A DNA stretch of 64,000 nucleotides from Antarcticibacterium flavum. Lineage in GTDB: Bacteria; Bacteroidota; Bacteroidia; Flavobacteriales; Flavobacteriaceae. This document shows positions 8,847 through 18,824 of the stretch, in pieces. A program made the translations under genes and the position numbers. The notes under the pieces were generated by a model. It was not told the DNA's origin, did no database searches, and saw nothing but the letters and a program-made list of their open reading frames with translations. Every line of letters starts with the position of its first letter. Position 1 is the first letter of the stretch. The stretch spans positions 682,001-746,000 of the forward strand of contig NZ_CP040812.1 in assembly GCF_006159205.1 (NCBI RefSeq), written 5' to 3'.

Positions 8847-9332
8847 TTAGCCGGGGATCTTAATCTCGTGGTCTTTGTTGGCCACAAAGAATTCGGTTCT
8901 TAGTTGAAGTTGATCATCCTGGATGATGATATTCCCCGGGATCTCCCGGGGCCTGCTCCTGCCATGAATATCAAGTTCCCCTTTAAAAATGACCTGGTAA
9001 TCCCCCGGCGAATCAATACCCGGCACAGGAGAGATAATTCCTCGAAATATCGCTACAGGATACTTATGGGATTCAATATAATTTTCATTAAAATGTTCGC
9101 GCATGAGCTCCTTTGCGAATTCAAAGCTTCTCATGCGCACCTTAAAAATTATTTCTCCCGTACCTGGATCGTAAACTGAAATACCTTCTTTGCTAACAGC
9201 CTTTATGTCTTCGATTGGTGCTGAGGAGAAGAAGGTTATCCTTGCATTATTTGTCTGAAAAATTTCCTGAGCAAGCCCGGCCTTCGTAGAAAGCAAAAGA
9301 AGGAAGATATATAACCCCAATTTTTTCATCAC
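8847..9332 (-). CDS. Periplasmic YceI-family protein, 3' end frameshifted
   Basis: Exported YceI/lipocalin-like protein (signal peptide ending near GLAQ); the family binds isoprenoid or other amphiphilic ligands in a beta-barrel. The open frame ends at KDHEIKIPG, before the family's usual C-terminal strand. The missing strand, MFRNIAEVIKVTVHANYKRRSP, is present immediately downstream in another frame (8779-8847), so one base appears to be missing in about 8847-8858. The repaired gene would run 8779-9332 and overlap the DUF5777 start by ATGA. Whether this is a real mutation or a sequence error cannot be told here. Confidence 0.83.
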   Translation of the reverse strand: MMKKLGLYIFLLLLSTKAGLAQEIFQTNNARITFFSSAPIEDIKAVSKEGISVYDPGTGEIIFKVRMRSFEFAKELMREHFNENYIESHKYPVAIFRGIISPVPGIDSPGDYQVIFKGELDIHGRSRPREIPGNIIIQDDQLQLRTEFFVANKDHEIKIPG

Positions 9333-9886
9333 TTCGGGATTGAATATCGGCGGGGCAACAATATGGTAATTAGCATTAAATTTACATAAAATATGTAATT
9401 TATCTTACCAATTTTTGATAATAATTATTGGTTGATACTAATAATTTGTAATTAGAGCCATAAAATTTCATTTATCTGGGAATGATTGTTTTGGAGCGAA
9501 TGCACAAATTTCTTCCTGCTATTAATTGGAAATAAATTGCTTTCTCAAAACCTGGTATTATACAGGAAACAATAATTTGATTAAGCATTTACCTGCATGT
9601 ATAGCATAGTGAGATCTATGGAAAATAGCAATGAGCAAATGAAGTTTTCCAAATGTACACATCTGCTCTTTTTATTAAAATTTTCTTCTTTCCAGCAATT
9701 TCTATTTCTTAAAACAAGTTAAAGTAACTGTTTAATAGGTTTTCAGGTTGCTTTAATTCCTTTTACGTTATTAGAATTCATTAAATTGCGCAGAACATCT
9801 TCCTTAAGATTATTACTTCATTTTTTCAGATTTTTTGAGATAATCTCTATAGGATAACAGCTTTAAATATTTCGCATTTCAGTTTT
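9333..9886. other. Divergent intergenic region, no gene seen
   Basis: About 550 AT-rich bases between the divergent yceI and hybrid-kinase genes. The only plus-strand ORF of note (41 codons from 9597) lacks a convincing composition or ribosome binding site. The region must hold promoters for both directions. Confidence 0.5.
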
Positions 9887-12800
9887 ATGGAAGAAAACCA
9901 TACTTCATCTAATGATCCAAAGGGGGAAAACCTCAGGGAGCAATTAAATTTTTTGGAAAAAGTCCACAAATTAAATCCCAACCTTCTCTATATAATACAA
10001 TTAAATCCACACAGGATCATCTATATAAATGATGTATCCAGGGAGATCCTGGGGCTTGAGCCTAAGACTGTAATCAATACCGGACCTGAAATTTTTAAAA
10101 ACATCCTACACGAAGAGGATTATGAACAAAGGCTGGATAATCTTGAAAAATGCCTCAAAAACAAGGAAGAGGAATTATGTGAAATAGATGTTCGAATACG
10201 CACGGCCAGTGGAAATTGGGAATGGTTCAAATTAAAGGATAAGATCTTTGACCGCAGCAGTGAAGGCAAGGTTACCCATATAATAGGTACGGCAAACAAT
10301 ATTCACGAGCAAAAAGTTTGGGAAGAAAAACAGCGTGAGGAACACCGCAGGTTTGAGAATGCCCAGGAAATTGGCCATATAGGAAGTTACCAGCGAAAAC
10401 TTCCAGGGGATTATTTTACTTATTCTGCAGAGTTCTATCGCATTCTTGGGTTGGAGCCAAGGGAGGAAGAAATACATATTGATGAGTTTTTATCCCATGT
10501 ACACCCAGACGATCGGGAAGAATACATAAAAGCCATACAACATACCTATGCTACCGGGGAACCTCTTGACATAGTGACAAGAGCAATAAGGCCAGATGGC
10601 AGTATAAGATATATTCAGCGCCGTGCTGCCATACTTAAAGATGAGCTCGGCACCCCGGTACTTGGCTATGGTACCGGGCAGGATATTACAGAAAGAATAA
10701 AGGCCGAGGAAGAAAGGGAAAGACTGGAAACCCTTATGCAATCTACAGAGATAGTTGCAGGCACAGGAAGTTATGAGGCCGATCTAATAAATAATAAGCT
10801 GTTTTTTTCTAAAGGATTATTCCGGCTGTTTGGATATGAACCGGGAGAGTTTGAACCTACTGAAGAGTGGGTGAATGCTCATTCCCATCCAGATGATGCC
10901 CCGGTAGTTCGACAAATCCTGGAGGAAGCAACCAACAATAAAAAGGGCTATTCCTATACCCGGCGCATATATAGAAAAGATGGACAAAAGCGGGTAATTG
11001 AATCCCAGGGTAGCATCATTGTTGATGAGAAGGGAAAACCTGTAAAATTCATTGGCCTGGTGCAGGATGTGACAGCTCGTAAAAAAGCTGAGAAATCCCT
11101 TCAGGAAAGTGAAGAACGTAGCCGTAACCTCCTAAAAGTACTTCAAAATGCACCCGATTCCTACCTGGTATTAACGGCCGATTTGGTTATTGAAATGGCT
11201 AGTGATGCCTACCTGGAAGCTACACAAACAACCCGTAAGGATATTATAGGAAAACTTGTTTTTGATGCCTTTCCAGATAATCCTGAAGCTGTGGATGCCA
11301 TGGGGGTTAAAAACCTTAAGGCTTCACTTCAAAACGTCCTTCAAACCAGGAAACCAGATCGTATGCCCATACAGCATTATGATGTAAGGGATAAGGAGGG
11401 TTCATTTAAAGAAAAATACTGGAGCCCTACCAATACCCCGGTGATCAATGCAAAAGGAGATGTGGATTATATTATTCACAGGGTGCTGGACGTTACCGAG
11501 GTCATGAAGAAGCAGACCGCGATCGCAGGGCTCTCTAATGAAACCGAAATACTTAAAACCTCCCTGGAGGAAATCAAGATCCAGGCGAGCCAGTTAAAAG
11601 AAAGCAGGTCCTTGTTGCAATCTATTTTTGATGCTTCCCCAAATTCCATAGTACTCTATGATATCCTGCGCGACCGGGATGGAAAAGTCTATGACTTACA
11701 ATTTTCTATGGTGAATGCCTTTAACTATAAGGTTCTGGAAGTAAATAAGAATATAATTGGTAAAAGATTAGGAGAGGAATTCCCGCTGGTTAAGGAAAAC
11801 AAAACCCTGGAGAATTTTATCTATACAGCAGAAACAGGAATTGCGACAGATTTTGAGACCTGGCTGGAAGGAGGAGGTTACCAACATTGGTTCCATTACA
11901 GGGTAACCAGGCTAGAAGATCAACTTTTAGTTACCAGTGAAGATATTACCGAAAGGAAAAAGTCTGAAGAGATCATCCAGCAAATGTTGAATGGATCCCT
12001 ATCTGCCATTACAATTCTACAGGCCGTTAGAGGTGAAGATGGTGAGATCACAGATTTCGTATTTAAAGGAGCTAACAAAGCGGCAGAAAAAATAAATTCT
12101 CTACCTGCAGAGAAAATGGTTGGACAAAGGCTGTTGCACCTGTTTCCCGGTGTAAAACATGTTTTTCTTGACACCTATATAAATGTAGTTGAGACCGGGG
12201 AACCATTGAGAGTTCAGCGGCAGTATTCCTATGAACATCTCAACAATTGGTTTGACGTCTCTGCCGTGAAAATAGGAGATGGTATTATCATGACCTTTAA
12301 TGATATCACCGAGCAAAAAGAGGCAGAGCAGGAGCTGGTGCAATTAAAAGAGGAACTTGCCCAGCGGGCAAAGGACAGGTACAGAAAGATCATTAACTCC
12401 ATGGATGAAGCTTACTGTCTTATGGAAGTTATTTTTAATGACAGGGATGAATGTGTAGATTACCGCTACCTTGAAATTAATCCTGTATTTGAGGAGCAGG
12501 CAGGTTTGCAGGATGTTCTTGGAAAGAGAATTACAGATTTGGTACCTCATATGGAGGACTACTGGTTTAAGTATTATGGTACCGTGGCTAAGACAGGGGA
12601 ATCCTTGCGTTTCGAAGATTACTCTGAATCCCTGGAACGCTGGTTTGACATTTACGCTTTTCGACTTGATGAGCAGGAAAAGAACCAGATTGGGGTAATT
12701 TTTAAAGATATAACAGAACGCAAAGCCGCAGAAGACAGGCAGACTTTCCTTTTAAATTTAAATGATGCCCTGCGTCCCCTGGCAGATCCTGCCGAGATCC

Positions 12801-15211
12801 AGATCACAGCTATGAATGTACTGGGATCGCACCTCGAGGTTACCCGTGCTTTTTATTCAGAAGCGCAGGATAATGAAGAAACCCTTTATACTAATCCCGA
12901 GTACATAGATGGAGTGGACGAAGCTCCTGAAGAAATTAATATAACAAGTTATAAGCCAGAATTAATAGAACAATTCCTCAATGGCAAAACCCTGGTCATC
13001 AATGATGTCCTTGTAGAAAATGTTTTAAGGGAGGAGTCAGATATAGATCTAAACAACCAGCAGGTTAGAGCAGGCATAGCTGTTCCCTTAATAAAAAATG
13101 AGAAACTTGTGGCAGCCATTAGGGTTCATCAAAATACCCCAAGACGCTGGACCCCCGCAGAAGTCTCCCTGGTGGAGGAGGTATGCAAACATACCTGGGC
13201 AGCAGTAGAAAGGGCAAGATCTGGGAATGCACTACGAGAGAGTGAACAAAAATTTAGAGACCTGGTAGAAGCATCGGCTCTCGCAGTATGGGAAACCAAT
13301 CCACAGGGAATGGTGGAAACCGATAGCCCTTCCTGGAGAACATTTACCGGGCAATCATTTGATGATTGGAAAGGGTACGGGTGGCTGAATGCCGTACACC
13401 CTGAGGAACGAGAGTTGGTAATAAAAAACTGGAAAGAAGCAGTTGCTGCAAATCGCAAGGTGGATACAGAGTTTCGACTGGTAGGTAAAAATGGTGAAAG
13501 CCGGTGGACGAATGTAAAAGCAATCCCTATAATAAGCCTGGATGGCAAAGTAACCAAATGGGCAGGTATGAACCTGGATATCCATAATATGAAGATGACA
13601 GAGGATGCCCTTATCAAAGCCAAGAATGAGGCTGAAGCTGCCTCCAGGGCTAAGGAAGATTTTGTTTCCACTATGAGCCATGAGATACGCACTCCCCTTA
13701 ATGCAGTTATTGGTCTTACCAACCTTTTATTAGATAATAATCCCAGGGATGATCAAAAGGAAAATCTAAATTCTCTCAGTTTTTCTGCTCAAAACCTCCT
13801 GTCCCTCATCAACGATATCCTGGATTTCAGCAAACTTGAAGCAGGAAAAGGAGACGTGGATGAAAATGTCTTTGACCTTTCAATTCTTGTAATAAGCCTT
13901 CAGCAGCTATATGCTCCCCAGGCAAGGAAGAATGGCAGTTTATTTAATCTAAAACTCGATAACAAGATCCCGCCACGTATAGTGACAGATCAACTTAAAC
14001 TATCCCAAATTCTTCACAACCTGGTAAGCAATGCTGTGAAATTTACTCGTGATGGTAACATTGATTTTTCCATTTCCGTTCAAAGGCGCGAACATGAGAT
14101 GCTATGGCTGGAATTTGTAATTAAAGACACCGGGATTGGAGTTCCAAGAGAAAAACTCGCTCATATTTTTGAAAAATTTTCCCAGGCAGAGAGTTCTACA
14201 GTAAGACAGTATGGCGGGACCGGGCTTGGATTGACCATTACCAAATTGTTACTGGAATTGTTGGGTAGCGAGATCAAGGTTGAAAGCCAGGTGGGACAGG
14301 GTTCTAAATTCCATTTTCTGCTTCCCGTGAAGGAGGCCCCATTAGAAAAGTCTATAAATGACATCCCTGTTTATGGGCATGAAGATATAACTAATATAGA
14401 GGAGTTGGAGATATTGCTGGTGGAAGATGTGGAGATCAACAGAAATATCCTTTTGCAGTTTATGTCTAATTGGTGGCAAATCCAACCCGATGAAGCTTTA
14501 AACGGAAAAGAAGCTGTGGAAAAAGCTACAAAGAAGAAGTATGATATGATACTTATGGACGTGCGTATGCCCATCATGGATGGCCATGAAGCCACAAAAC
14601 AAATAAGAAGATTACCCGGTTATAAGAATGTACCAATCCTGGCGCTTACTGCCGACAAAAATTTGGAGGTACAACAAGAGCAGAATAATTCGCAATTTGA
14701 TGACCTGCTTACCAAACCATTTGATCCCGCACAACTTAAGCGCAGGATCCTACATTACCTCTACCCTGCTGCAAATCCAAAACCAAAACCAGATGCCATA
14801 AATGGTGAAATCAAGCCTATGAAAGGTGCACCTAATGGAAATGGTATATCCAGGAAGGAACAAGATGATCAAGATCCTATTGATGTTTCACGCTATACCA
14901 GCCTGGCCGGAGATAACCGGGTACTACTGGAGAAATTATTGGGCAATTCCCTAAAATCCATTAAGAGCTATAGAAAAGAATTTGATATAGCGGCAACTGG
15001 AAGGGATACTGAGGCTTTGTCCAACCTCATTCATAAAAATACGGTAACCTTACATTATATACAGGCAAACCGGCTTGGAGGAATGATCCAAAACTACCGG
15101 GAGAGCCTGCAGGAGGATGAGACAGCGAAGACCACCGAACAACACGAGGCAATTCTGGAGGAATTTGAGAGGGTGACAGAGTCTTTACAAAAATTATTGG
15201 AGAAGAAATAA
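9887..15211 (+). CDS. Giant soluble multi-PAS hybrid histidine kinase
   Basis: A 1774-residue cytoplasmic sensor without membrane helices. Approximate order: PAS repeats at 19-145, 152-275, 280-400, 402-545, 572-690, 693-815 and 828-945; a GAF domain at 950-1115; an eighth PAS at 1118-1240; HisKA with SHEIRTPLN (H1265); HATPase_c with NLVSNAVKF and DTGIG (about 1370-1485); a receiver domain with MDVRMP (D1558) and TKPF; and a C-terminal Hpt-like domain with IHKNTVTL (H1716). It can therefore carry the His-Asp-His relay within one chain and pass phosphate to a separate regulator. No partner regulator gene is adjacent. The stimulus is unknown; PAS domains of this type bind small ligands or cofactors. 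Confidence 0.93.
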   Translation: MEENHTSSNDPKGENLREQLNFLEKVHKLNPNLLYIIQLNPHRIIYINDVSREILGLEPKTVINTGPEIFKNILHEEDYEQRLDNLEKCLKNKEEELCEIDVRIRTASGNWEWFKLKDKIFDRSSEGKVTHIIGTANNIHEQKVWEEKQREEHRRFENAQEIGHIGSYQRKLPGDYFTYSAEFYRILGLEPREEEIHIDEFLSHVHPDDREEYIKAIQHTYATGEPLDIVTRAIRPDGSIRYIQRRAAILKDELGTPVLGYGTGQDITERIKAEEERERLETLMQSTEIVAGTGSYEADLINNKLFFSKGLFRLFGYEPGEFEPTEEWVNAHSHPDDAPVVRQILEEATNNKKGYSYTRRIYRKDGQKRVIESQGSIIVDEKGKPVKFIGLVQDVTARKKAEKSLQESEERSRNLLKVLQNAPDSYLVLTADLVIEMASDAYLEATQTTRKDIIGKLVFDAFPDNPEAVDAMGVKNLKASLQNVLQTRKPDRMPIQHYDVRDKEGSFKEKYWSPTNTPVINAKGDVDYIIHRVLDVTEVMKKQTAIAGLSNETEILKTSLEEIKIQASQLKESRSLLQSIFDASPNSIVLYDILRDRDGKVYDLQFSMVNAFNYKVLEVNKNIIGKRLGEEFPLVKENKTLENFIYTAETGIATDFETWLEGGGYQHWFHYRVTRLEDQLLVTSEDITERKKSEEIIQQMLNGSLSAITILQAVRGEDGEITDFVFKGANKAAEKINSLPAEKMVGQRLLHLFPGVKHVFLDTYINVVETGEPLRVQRQYSYEHLNNWFDVSAVKIGDGIIMTFNDITEQKEAEQELVQLKEELAQRAKDRYRKIINSMDEAYCLMEVIFNDRDECVDYRYLEINPVFEEQAGLQDVLGKRITDLVPHMEDYWFKYYGTVAKTGESLRFEDYSESLERWFDIYAFRLDEQEKNQIGVIFKDITERKAAEDRQTFLLNLNDALRPLADPAEIQITAMNVLGSHLEVTRAFYSEAQDNEETLYTNPEYIDGVDEAPEEINITSYKPELIEQFLNGKTLVINDVLVENVLREESDIDLNNQQVRAGIAVPLIKNEKLVAAIRVHQNTPRRWTPAEVSLVEEVCKHTWAAVERARSGNALRESEQKFRDLVEASALAVWETNPQGMVETDSPSWRTFTGQSFDDWKGYGWLNAVHPEERELVIKNWKEAVAANRKVDTEFRLVGKNGESRWTNVKAIPIISLDGKVTKWAGMNLDIHNMKMTEDALIKAKNEAEAASRAKEDFVSTMSHEIRTPLNAVIGLTNLLLDNNPRDDQKENLNSLSFSAQNLLSLINDILDFSKLEAGKGDVDENVFDLSILVISLQQLYAPQARKNGSLFNLKLDNKIPPRIVTDQLKLSQILHNLVSNAVKFTRDGNIDFSISVQRREHEMLWLEFVIKDTGIGVPREKLAHIFEKFSQAESSTVRQYGGTGLGLTITKLLLELLGSEIKVESQVGQGSKFHFLLPVKEAPLEKSINDIPVYGHEDITNIEELEILLVEDVEINRNILLQFMSNWWQIQPDEALNGKEAVEKATKKKYDMILMDVRMPIMDGHEATKQIRRLPGYKNVPILALTADKNLEVQQEQNNSQFDDLLTKPFDPAQLKRRILHYLYPAANPKPKPDAINGEIKPMKGAPNGNGISRKEQDDQDPIDVSRYTSLAGDNRVLLEKLLGNSLKSIKSYRKEFDIAATGRDTEALSNLIHKNTVTLHYIQANRLGGMIQNYRESLQEDETAKTTEQHEAILEEFERVTESLQKLLEKK

Positions 15212-15263
15212 TACAAACGATGGTAGTTGAATTTGTTTCCACTGCTTAAAAACATCAATTCTT

Positions 15264-15292
15264 ATAATTCCTAACCACAGGAATTTTTTATT
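15264..15292 (+). terminator. Probable weak terminator after the hybrid kinase
   Basis: Stem AATTCC / GGAATT with an 8-nt loop followed by TTTTTATT, 55 bases after the kinase stop and just before the target duplication of the adjacent MITE. Confidence 0.5.
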
Positions 15293-15298
15293 CTGCTG

Positions 15299-15521
15299 CA
15301 TTGTTGTCCGGTAAAAGAGTCTCGACCGCTTCCGCTGCTAGAATAAAAAACCCAGACTAAAATCTATATCATTGTAAATCATATATTTAACCAATTCTAA
15401 AAAGTCTGGATTTTATTAAACTATTTAAGATTCAAAACCACCCCATGTGGGTTTATAAAACTTCGGACAATATATAGCAAGGCTTATCGCAAATTCACAC
15501 TATTTTAATCGGACACCAATG
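15299..15521. mobile_element. MITE-like element, copy a (overlaps the MFS gene end)
   Basis: A 223-bp non-coding element with left end CATTGTTGTCCGGTAAAAG and right end ...GGACACCAATG, whose reverse complement is CATTGGTGTCC. It is flanked by near-identical 9-mers, attctgctg and atcctgctg. The internal sequence (gaccgcttccgctgctagaat and other blocks) is shared with the other copies. The right terminal repeat encodes the last five residues and stop of the minus-strand MFS transporter. Confidence 0.85.
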
Positions 15522-16785
15522 ATCCTGCTGTAGCCATTTGAGGATCCCGCTGTTCTTTTTGAATTTTCCTCACATCCTTTTTCAGAAATAAAGATATGAT
15601 CAAAGCGATTGCAATGAGTACAATAAAAACATAGAATACGGGAACATAGCTTCCTGTAAAGGCGTAGATCTGTGAAACCAGCGTTGGACCAATGAGCCCG
15701 CCCAGGGACCAGGTTGTAAGAAGATAGCCGTGGATCGCCCCAAGTTCCCGGGTTCCAAAAAGATCGGCTATAAAGGCAGGTAGATTTGAGAATCCGCCGC
15801 CATAACAGCTCACCACAAGAAAGATGAGCACCTGGAAAATAATAGCGCTGGAAATAATAGGCAAGGTGATAAAGGCTACCAGTTGTATCACAAAAAATAT
15901 AATATACACCACCGGCCTTGAAAGATAATCTGATGCTGCTGCCCAGCCAATCCTTCCTGCGCCGTTAAAGATCCCCATAAGCCCAACCATCACCGCTGCA
16001 CTCGCAGCAGTTAGTCCGCCAATGGTTTGTGCCATAGGGGAGGCGACCGAGATCATCATTATACCTGCGCTCGTATTGATCAACATAATTGTCCACAACA
16101 TCCAGAAGTGCTTTGTTACCACTGCCTTTTTAGCTGTGAGCGAGGACAAATCCTGTAGCACTCTCCTGGTGCTTATACGGGCTTTTTCCTTCATCCCGAC
16201 AGGGAGCCACCCTTTAGGTGGAGGTGCAATATACCAGGCCCCAAGGGACATAAGCAGGAAATAACTACCGCCGAGAATATAGAAAGTAGTGCTTATTCCC
16301 ACAGATTCCATAAGCGAAGCGGCAAGTGGAGCCGTGATCAAGGCACCCGCACCAAATCCAAGAACTGCCATCCCCGTAGCAAGCCCGCGACGGTCCGGAA
16401 ACCATTTTACCAAAGTGGAAACCGGTGCGATGTATCCTATCCCTAAACCTATCCCGCTTAAAAGACCATAAGAAAGAATGAACATCACCAAGGAGTCCAA
16501 AGCTACTGCCACTCCAGATCCTGCCTGCCCAAGGCCGAACAGCACCGCAGCTATCATAGCCGATTTTGTAGGGCCGCTTCGTTCTACAAATCTCCCAAAC
16601 ACAGCAGCCGATGCCCCACCAAGGGTCATCATAACTGTAAATGCTATAGTAACTGAGGAGATCGTCCATCCCAAATTTTCTGCAAGGGGAATAGTATATA
16701 CACTATAAGCATATGCTGCCCCAATAGAGAGATGTATGCATATAGCAGATAAAGCGATCAACCACCTGTTCTTTTGAAGTCTCAT
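15505..16785 (-). CDS. OFA-type major facilitator transporter
   Basis: A 426-residue inner-membrane protein with 12 predicted helices. The N terminus (NRWLIALSAICIHLSIGAAYAYSVYTIPL) and the motif between helices 2 and 3 match the oxalate/formate antiporter (OFA) family of the MFS, whose members exchange small carboxylates. The cytoplasmic loop after helix 6 contains PPPKGWLPVG, also usual for the family. The substrate is not predictable here. The last residues, SLVSD and the stop, are encoded by the terminal repeat of MITE copy a, so the native C terminus has been replaced; the change lies in the cytoplasmic tail and is probably harmless. Confidence 0.88.
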   Translation of the reverse strand: MRLQKNRWLIALSAICIHLSIGAAYAYSVYTIPLAENLGWTISSVTIAFTVMMTLGGASAAVFGRFVERSGPTKSAMIAAVLFGLGQAGSGVAVALDSLVMFILSYGLLSGIGLGIGYIAPVSTLVKWFPDRRGLATGMAVLGFGAGALITAPLAASLMESVGISTTFYILGGSYFLLMSLGAWYIAPPPKGWLPVGMKEKARISTRRVLQDLSSLTAKKAVVTKHFWMLWTIMLINTSAGIMMISVASPMAQTIGGLTAASAAVMVGLMGIFNGAGRIGWAAASDYLSRPVVYIIFFVIQLVAFITLPIISSAIIFQVLIFLVVSCYGGGFSNLPAFIADLFGTRELGAIHGYLLTTWSLGGLIGPTLVSQIYAFTGSYVPVFYVFIVLIAIALIISLFLKKDVRKIQKEQRDPQMATAGSLVSD

Positions 16786-17007
16786 AAACTCTGGAAATTA
16801 AAGTTCGATATAAAGGCTGCTATGGAATAGTCAATAACCAATTATTTTCTTAAAAATCCTAAAATTATTATTTACATAAGATAATTAAATCGCGGCTGCT
16901 TGAGTTCTCCTGTCTTTACAATTTCTTCAACTATAAAGATCAGGGTGCTGGTCTTTGAGCAGTGGCAGCCACCGCTTGCTTCTTCGGGATTATGAAAATT
17001 TGCATAC

Positions 17008-17041
17008 AAAAAAGTCCCGATACAGGAAGTATCAGGACTTT
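17008..17041 (-). terminator. Intrinsic terminator of the MBL-rhodanese gene
   Basis: Stem AAAGTCCCGATAC / GTATCAGGACTTT with one mismatch. Read on the minus strand it ends in a T run and lies about 20 bases beyond the stop of the 17064-18479 gene. Confidence 0.8.
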
Positions 17042-17063
17042 ACAATTAATACAGTTATAAAAT

Positions 17064-18479
17064 TTAGGAAAGGGCTATTTTGAAATCCTTTTCCGTTTCA
17101 GGAGAATTTAACCTATTCCATTCTTCCATCCCGCCGGGATATACTTTTACATTCTTAAACCCATTGCGGGCGAGGATCGATTCAGCTATAGCAGCCCGGG
17201 CACCACTCTGGCAATGGATCACTATTTCTTTTTCTGCGTCAATCTTATCGAGATTATCGGGCAAGGTCCCAACGAAAATATTTTCCACCCCCTGGATATG
17301 ACCTTCTGTGTATTCAGATACGCCCCGTACATCTATAACCTGTACATTATCTTTTCCCAGGTAAGACTTAAATTCTTCGATTGAGAGGTTCTCTGTTTTT
17401 TCAAGTGCAATGTTTAAAACTTCGACTTTCTCGATATATCCCATAATATTATCCAGGCCTATTCTCATCAATTTCCTGGTAAGGTCCTCCATTTGCTCCT
17501 CCCCGGCCACAAGTATAAATTGCTCTTCATAGTTAAGGAACCACCCTGCCCATGTAGAGAAGGAATTATTTCCCTGTATATGAATACTATTTGGAATATG
17601 ACCATTCGCAAATTCTTGCTTATCCCGGGCATCTATGATCTTAATACCTTTATCGTAAGCTTCCTTAAATTCTTTTTCTGAAAGTTTCTTATGTTTAGGT
17701 ACTTCGGTAAGCAGTGGACGCTCCTCCTTGTTCAGCTTTTTCATCATTGCGAAGTATTTGGGAGGTTCAGGCTGGCCTTCCAGCAGGTAATCTATAAAGC
17801 CCTTTTTATTATCTTCATACTGGAATGCCCAGTTTCGAATTTTTTCGTAGCCAACAGTTGTGCTTGGTACGGCTCCAAGAGCTTTCCCGCAGGCAGATCC
17901 TGCCCCGTGACCCGGCCATACCTGCAGGTGCGCAGGAAGTTCACTAAATTTTTTGAGAGATCTATACATATCCTCTGCCCCCTTATCCTGTGTACCTTTT
18001 AATCCGGCAGCTTTTTCCAGCAGGTCGGGTCTGCCAATATCCCCAACAAAAACAAAATCCCCGGTAAATAGCATTACCGGTTCCCGGCTTGCAGGATTAT
18101 CTGTTAATAGGAAGGAGATACTCTCTGGTGTATGACCGGGAGTATGCATCACATCCAGGGTAAGATTCCCTACCTGGATGCTGTCACCATCCTTCAATCC
18201 AATGTGGTCAAACTGGTAGCTCCAATCTGGCCCGCCTTCGTCTGAAAGATACATTTTTGCTCCCGTCACCGCATTTAATTCCCTGGTTCCTGCCAGAAAA
18301 TCGGCATGAATATGTGTCTCAGTTACGTGAGTGATTCGCAGGTTATTCTGTTGTGCGATCTCCAGATATGTATCTATATCGCGTTTAGCATCGATGACGA
18401 TGGCCTCCCCTGTCTTTTGACAGCCAATTACATAACTTGCCTGGGCAAGCGATTTGTCATAAACGTGTTGAAAAAACAT
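17064..18479 (-). CDS. Metallo-beta-lactamase fold / double rhodanese protein (persulfide dioxygenase-like)
   Basis: A cytoplasmic fusion of an ETHE1-like MBL domain (residues 1-250) and two rhodanese domains. The metal site is visible as THIHAD (H56, H58, D60), HTPGHT and the GDFVF aspartate. The family oxidises glutathione-type persulfides and moves sulfane sulfur. The first rhodanese (about 265-350) has no cysteine at its active loop (ILVAGEEQ), so it is likely structural; the second (about 370-465) has HCQSGARA with C423 and should be active. A likely role is detoxification or oxidation of sulfide-derived persulfides. A palindromic motif 74 bases upstream is shared with the YeeE genes at 62.5-63.5 kb, which supports a sulfur role. 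Confidence 0.87.
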   Translation of the reverse strand: MFFQHVYDKSLAQASYVIGCQKTGEAIVIDAKRDIDTYLEIAQQNNLRITHVTETHIHADFLAGTRELNAVTGAKMYLSDEGGPDWSYQFDHIGLKDGDSIQVGNLTLDVMHTPGHTPESISFLLTDNPASREPVMLFTGDFVFVGDIGRPDLLEKAAGLKGTQDKGAEDMYRSLKKFSELPAHLQVWPGHGAGSACGKALGAVPSTTVGYEKIRNWAFQYEDNKKGFIDYLLEGQPEPPKYFAMMKKLNKEERPLLTEVPKHKKLSEKEFKEAYDKGIKIIDARDKQEFANGHIPNSIHIQGNNSFSTWAGWFLNYEEQFILVAGEEQMEDLTRKLMRIGLDNIMGYIEKVEVLNIALEKTENLSIEEFKSYLGKDNVQVIDVRGVSEYTEGHIQGVENIFVGTLPDNLDKIDAEKEIVIHCQSGARAAIAESILARNGFKNVKVYPGGMEEWNRLNSPETEKDFKIALS

Positions 18480-18551
18480 AATTTTTATATATTAAATGAA
18501 TATTCTATTTAAAATTCTGAAGCAAAAATACTCTTTGTATTACTGCTTCAC

Positions 18552-18568
18552 AGTAACATTAGTTACAG
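18552..18568. promoter_or_regulatory. Candidate operator GTAAC-N4-GTTAC (sulfur regulon)
   Basis: Inverted repeat inside cAGTAACATTAGTTACAg, about 74 bases upstream of the MBL-rhodanese start. An almost identical copy (one base different over 17) lies upstream of the YeeE gene at 63501-63517. The symmetry and spacing suit a Crp/Fnr-type dimer, but the binding protein is inference. Confidence 0.6.
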
Positions 18569-18824
18569 TGGAAACAACCACCTTCCATCTGCTCATTATT
18601 TAATTTATAAAGGAAATCACAGCAGGGGTTAGAATATCTATTTCCCATTCTACCTATCCAGGATTACACAATGTTACCTATCGTGCTAAACTCTCAAAGA
18701 TATTCCAGGTACGTAGTATTGCGATTTTGTTTGTATATTAAATACAGAAAGAGATTTATTCAGGAAAAATAATCTGCAGCTACAAAGCTTGATGATTTTG
18801 GTTTTCTCTTAATGTTTTTAGCAA

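Noticed and set aside
9597..9722. 41-codon plus-strand ORF in the yceI/kinase gap
   Set aside because: Poor composition, no clear ribosome binding site, no supporting context.
16265..16669. 134-codon minus-strand ORF in another frame within the MFS gene
   Set aside because: Shadow of the MFS reading frame; sequence lacks helices or domains.
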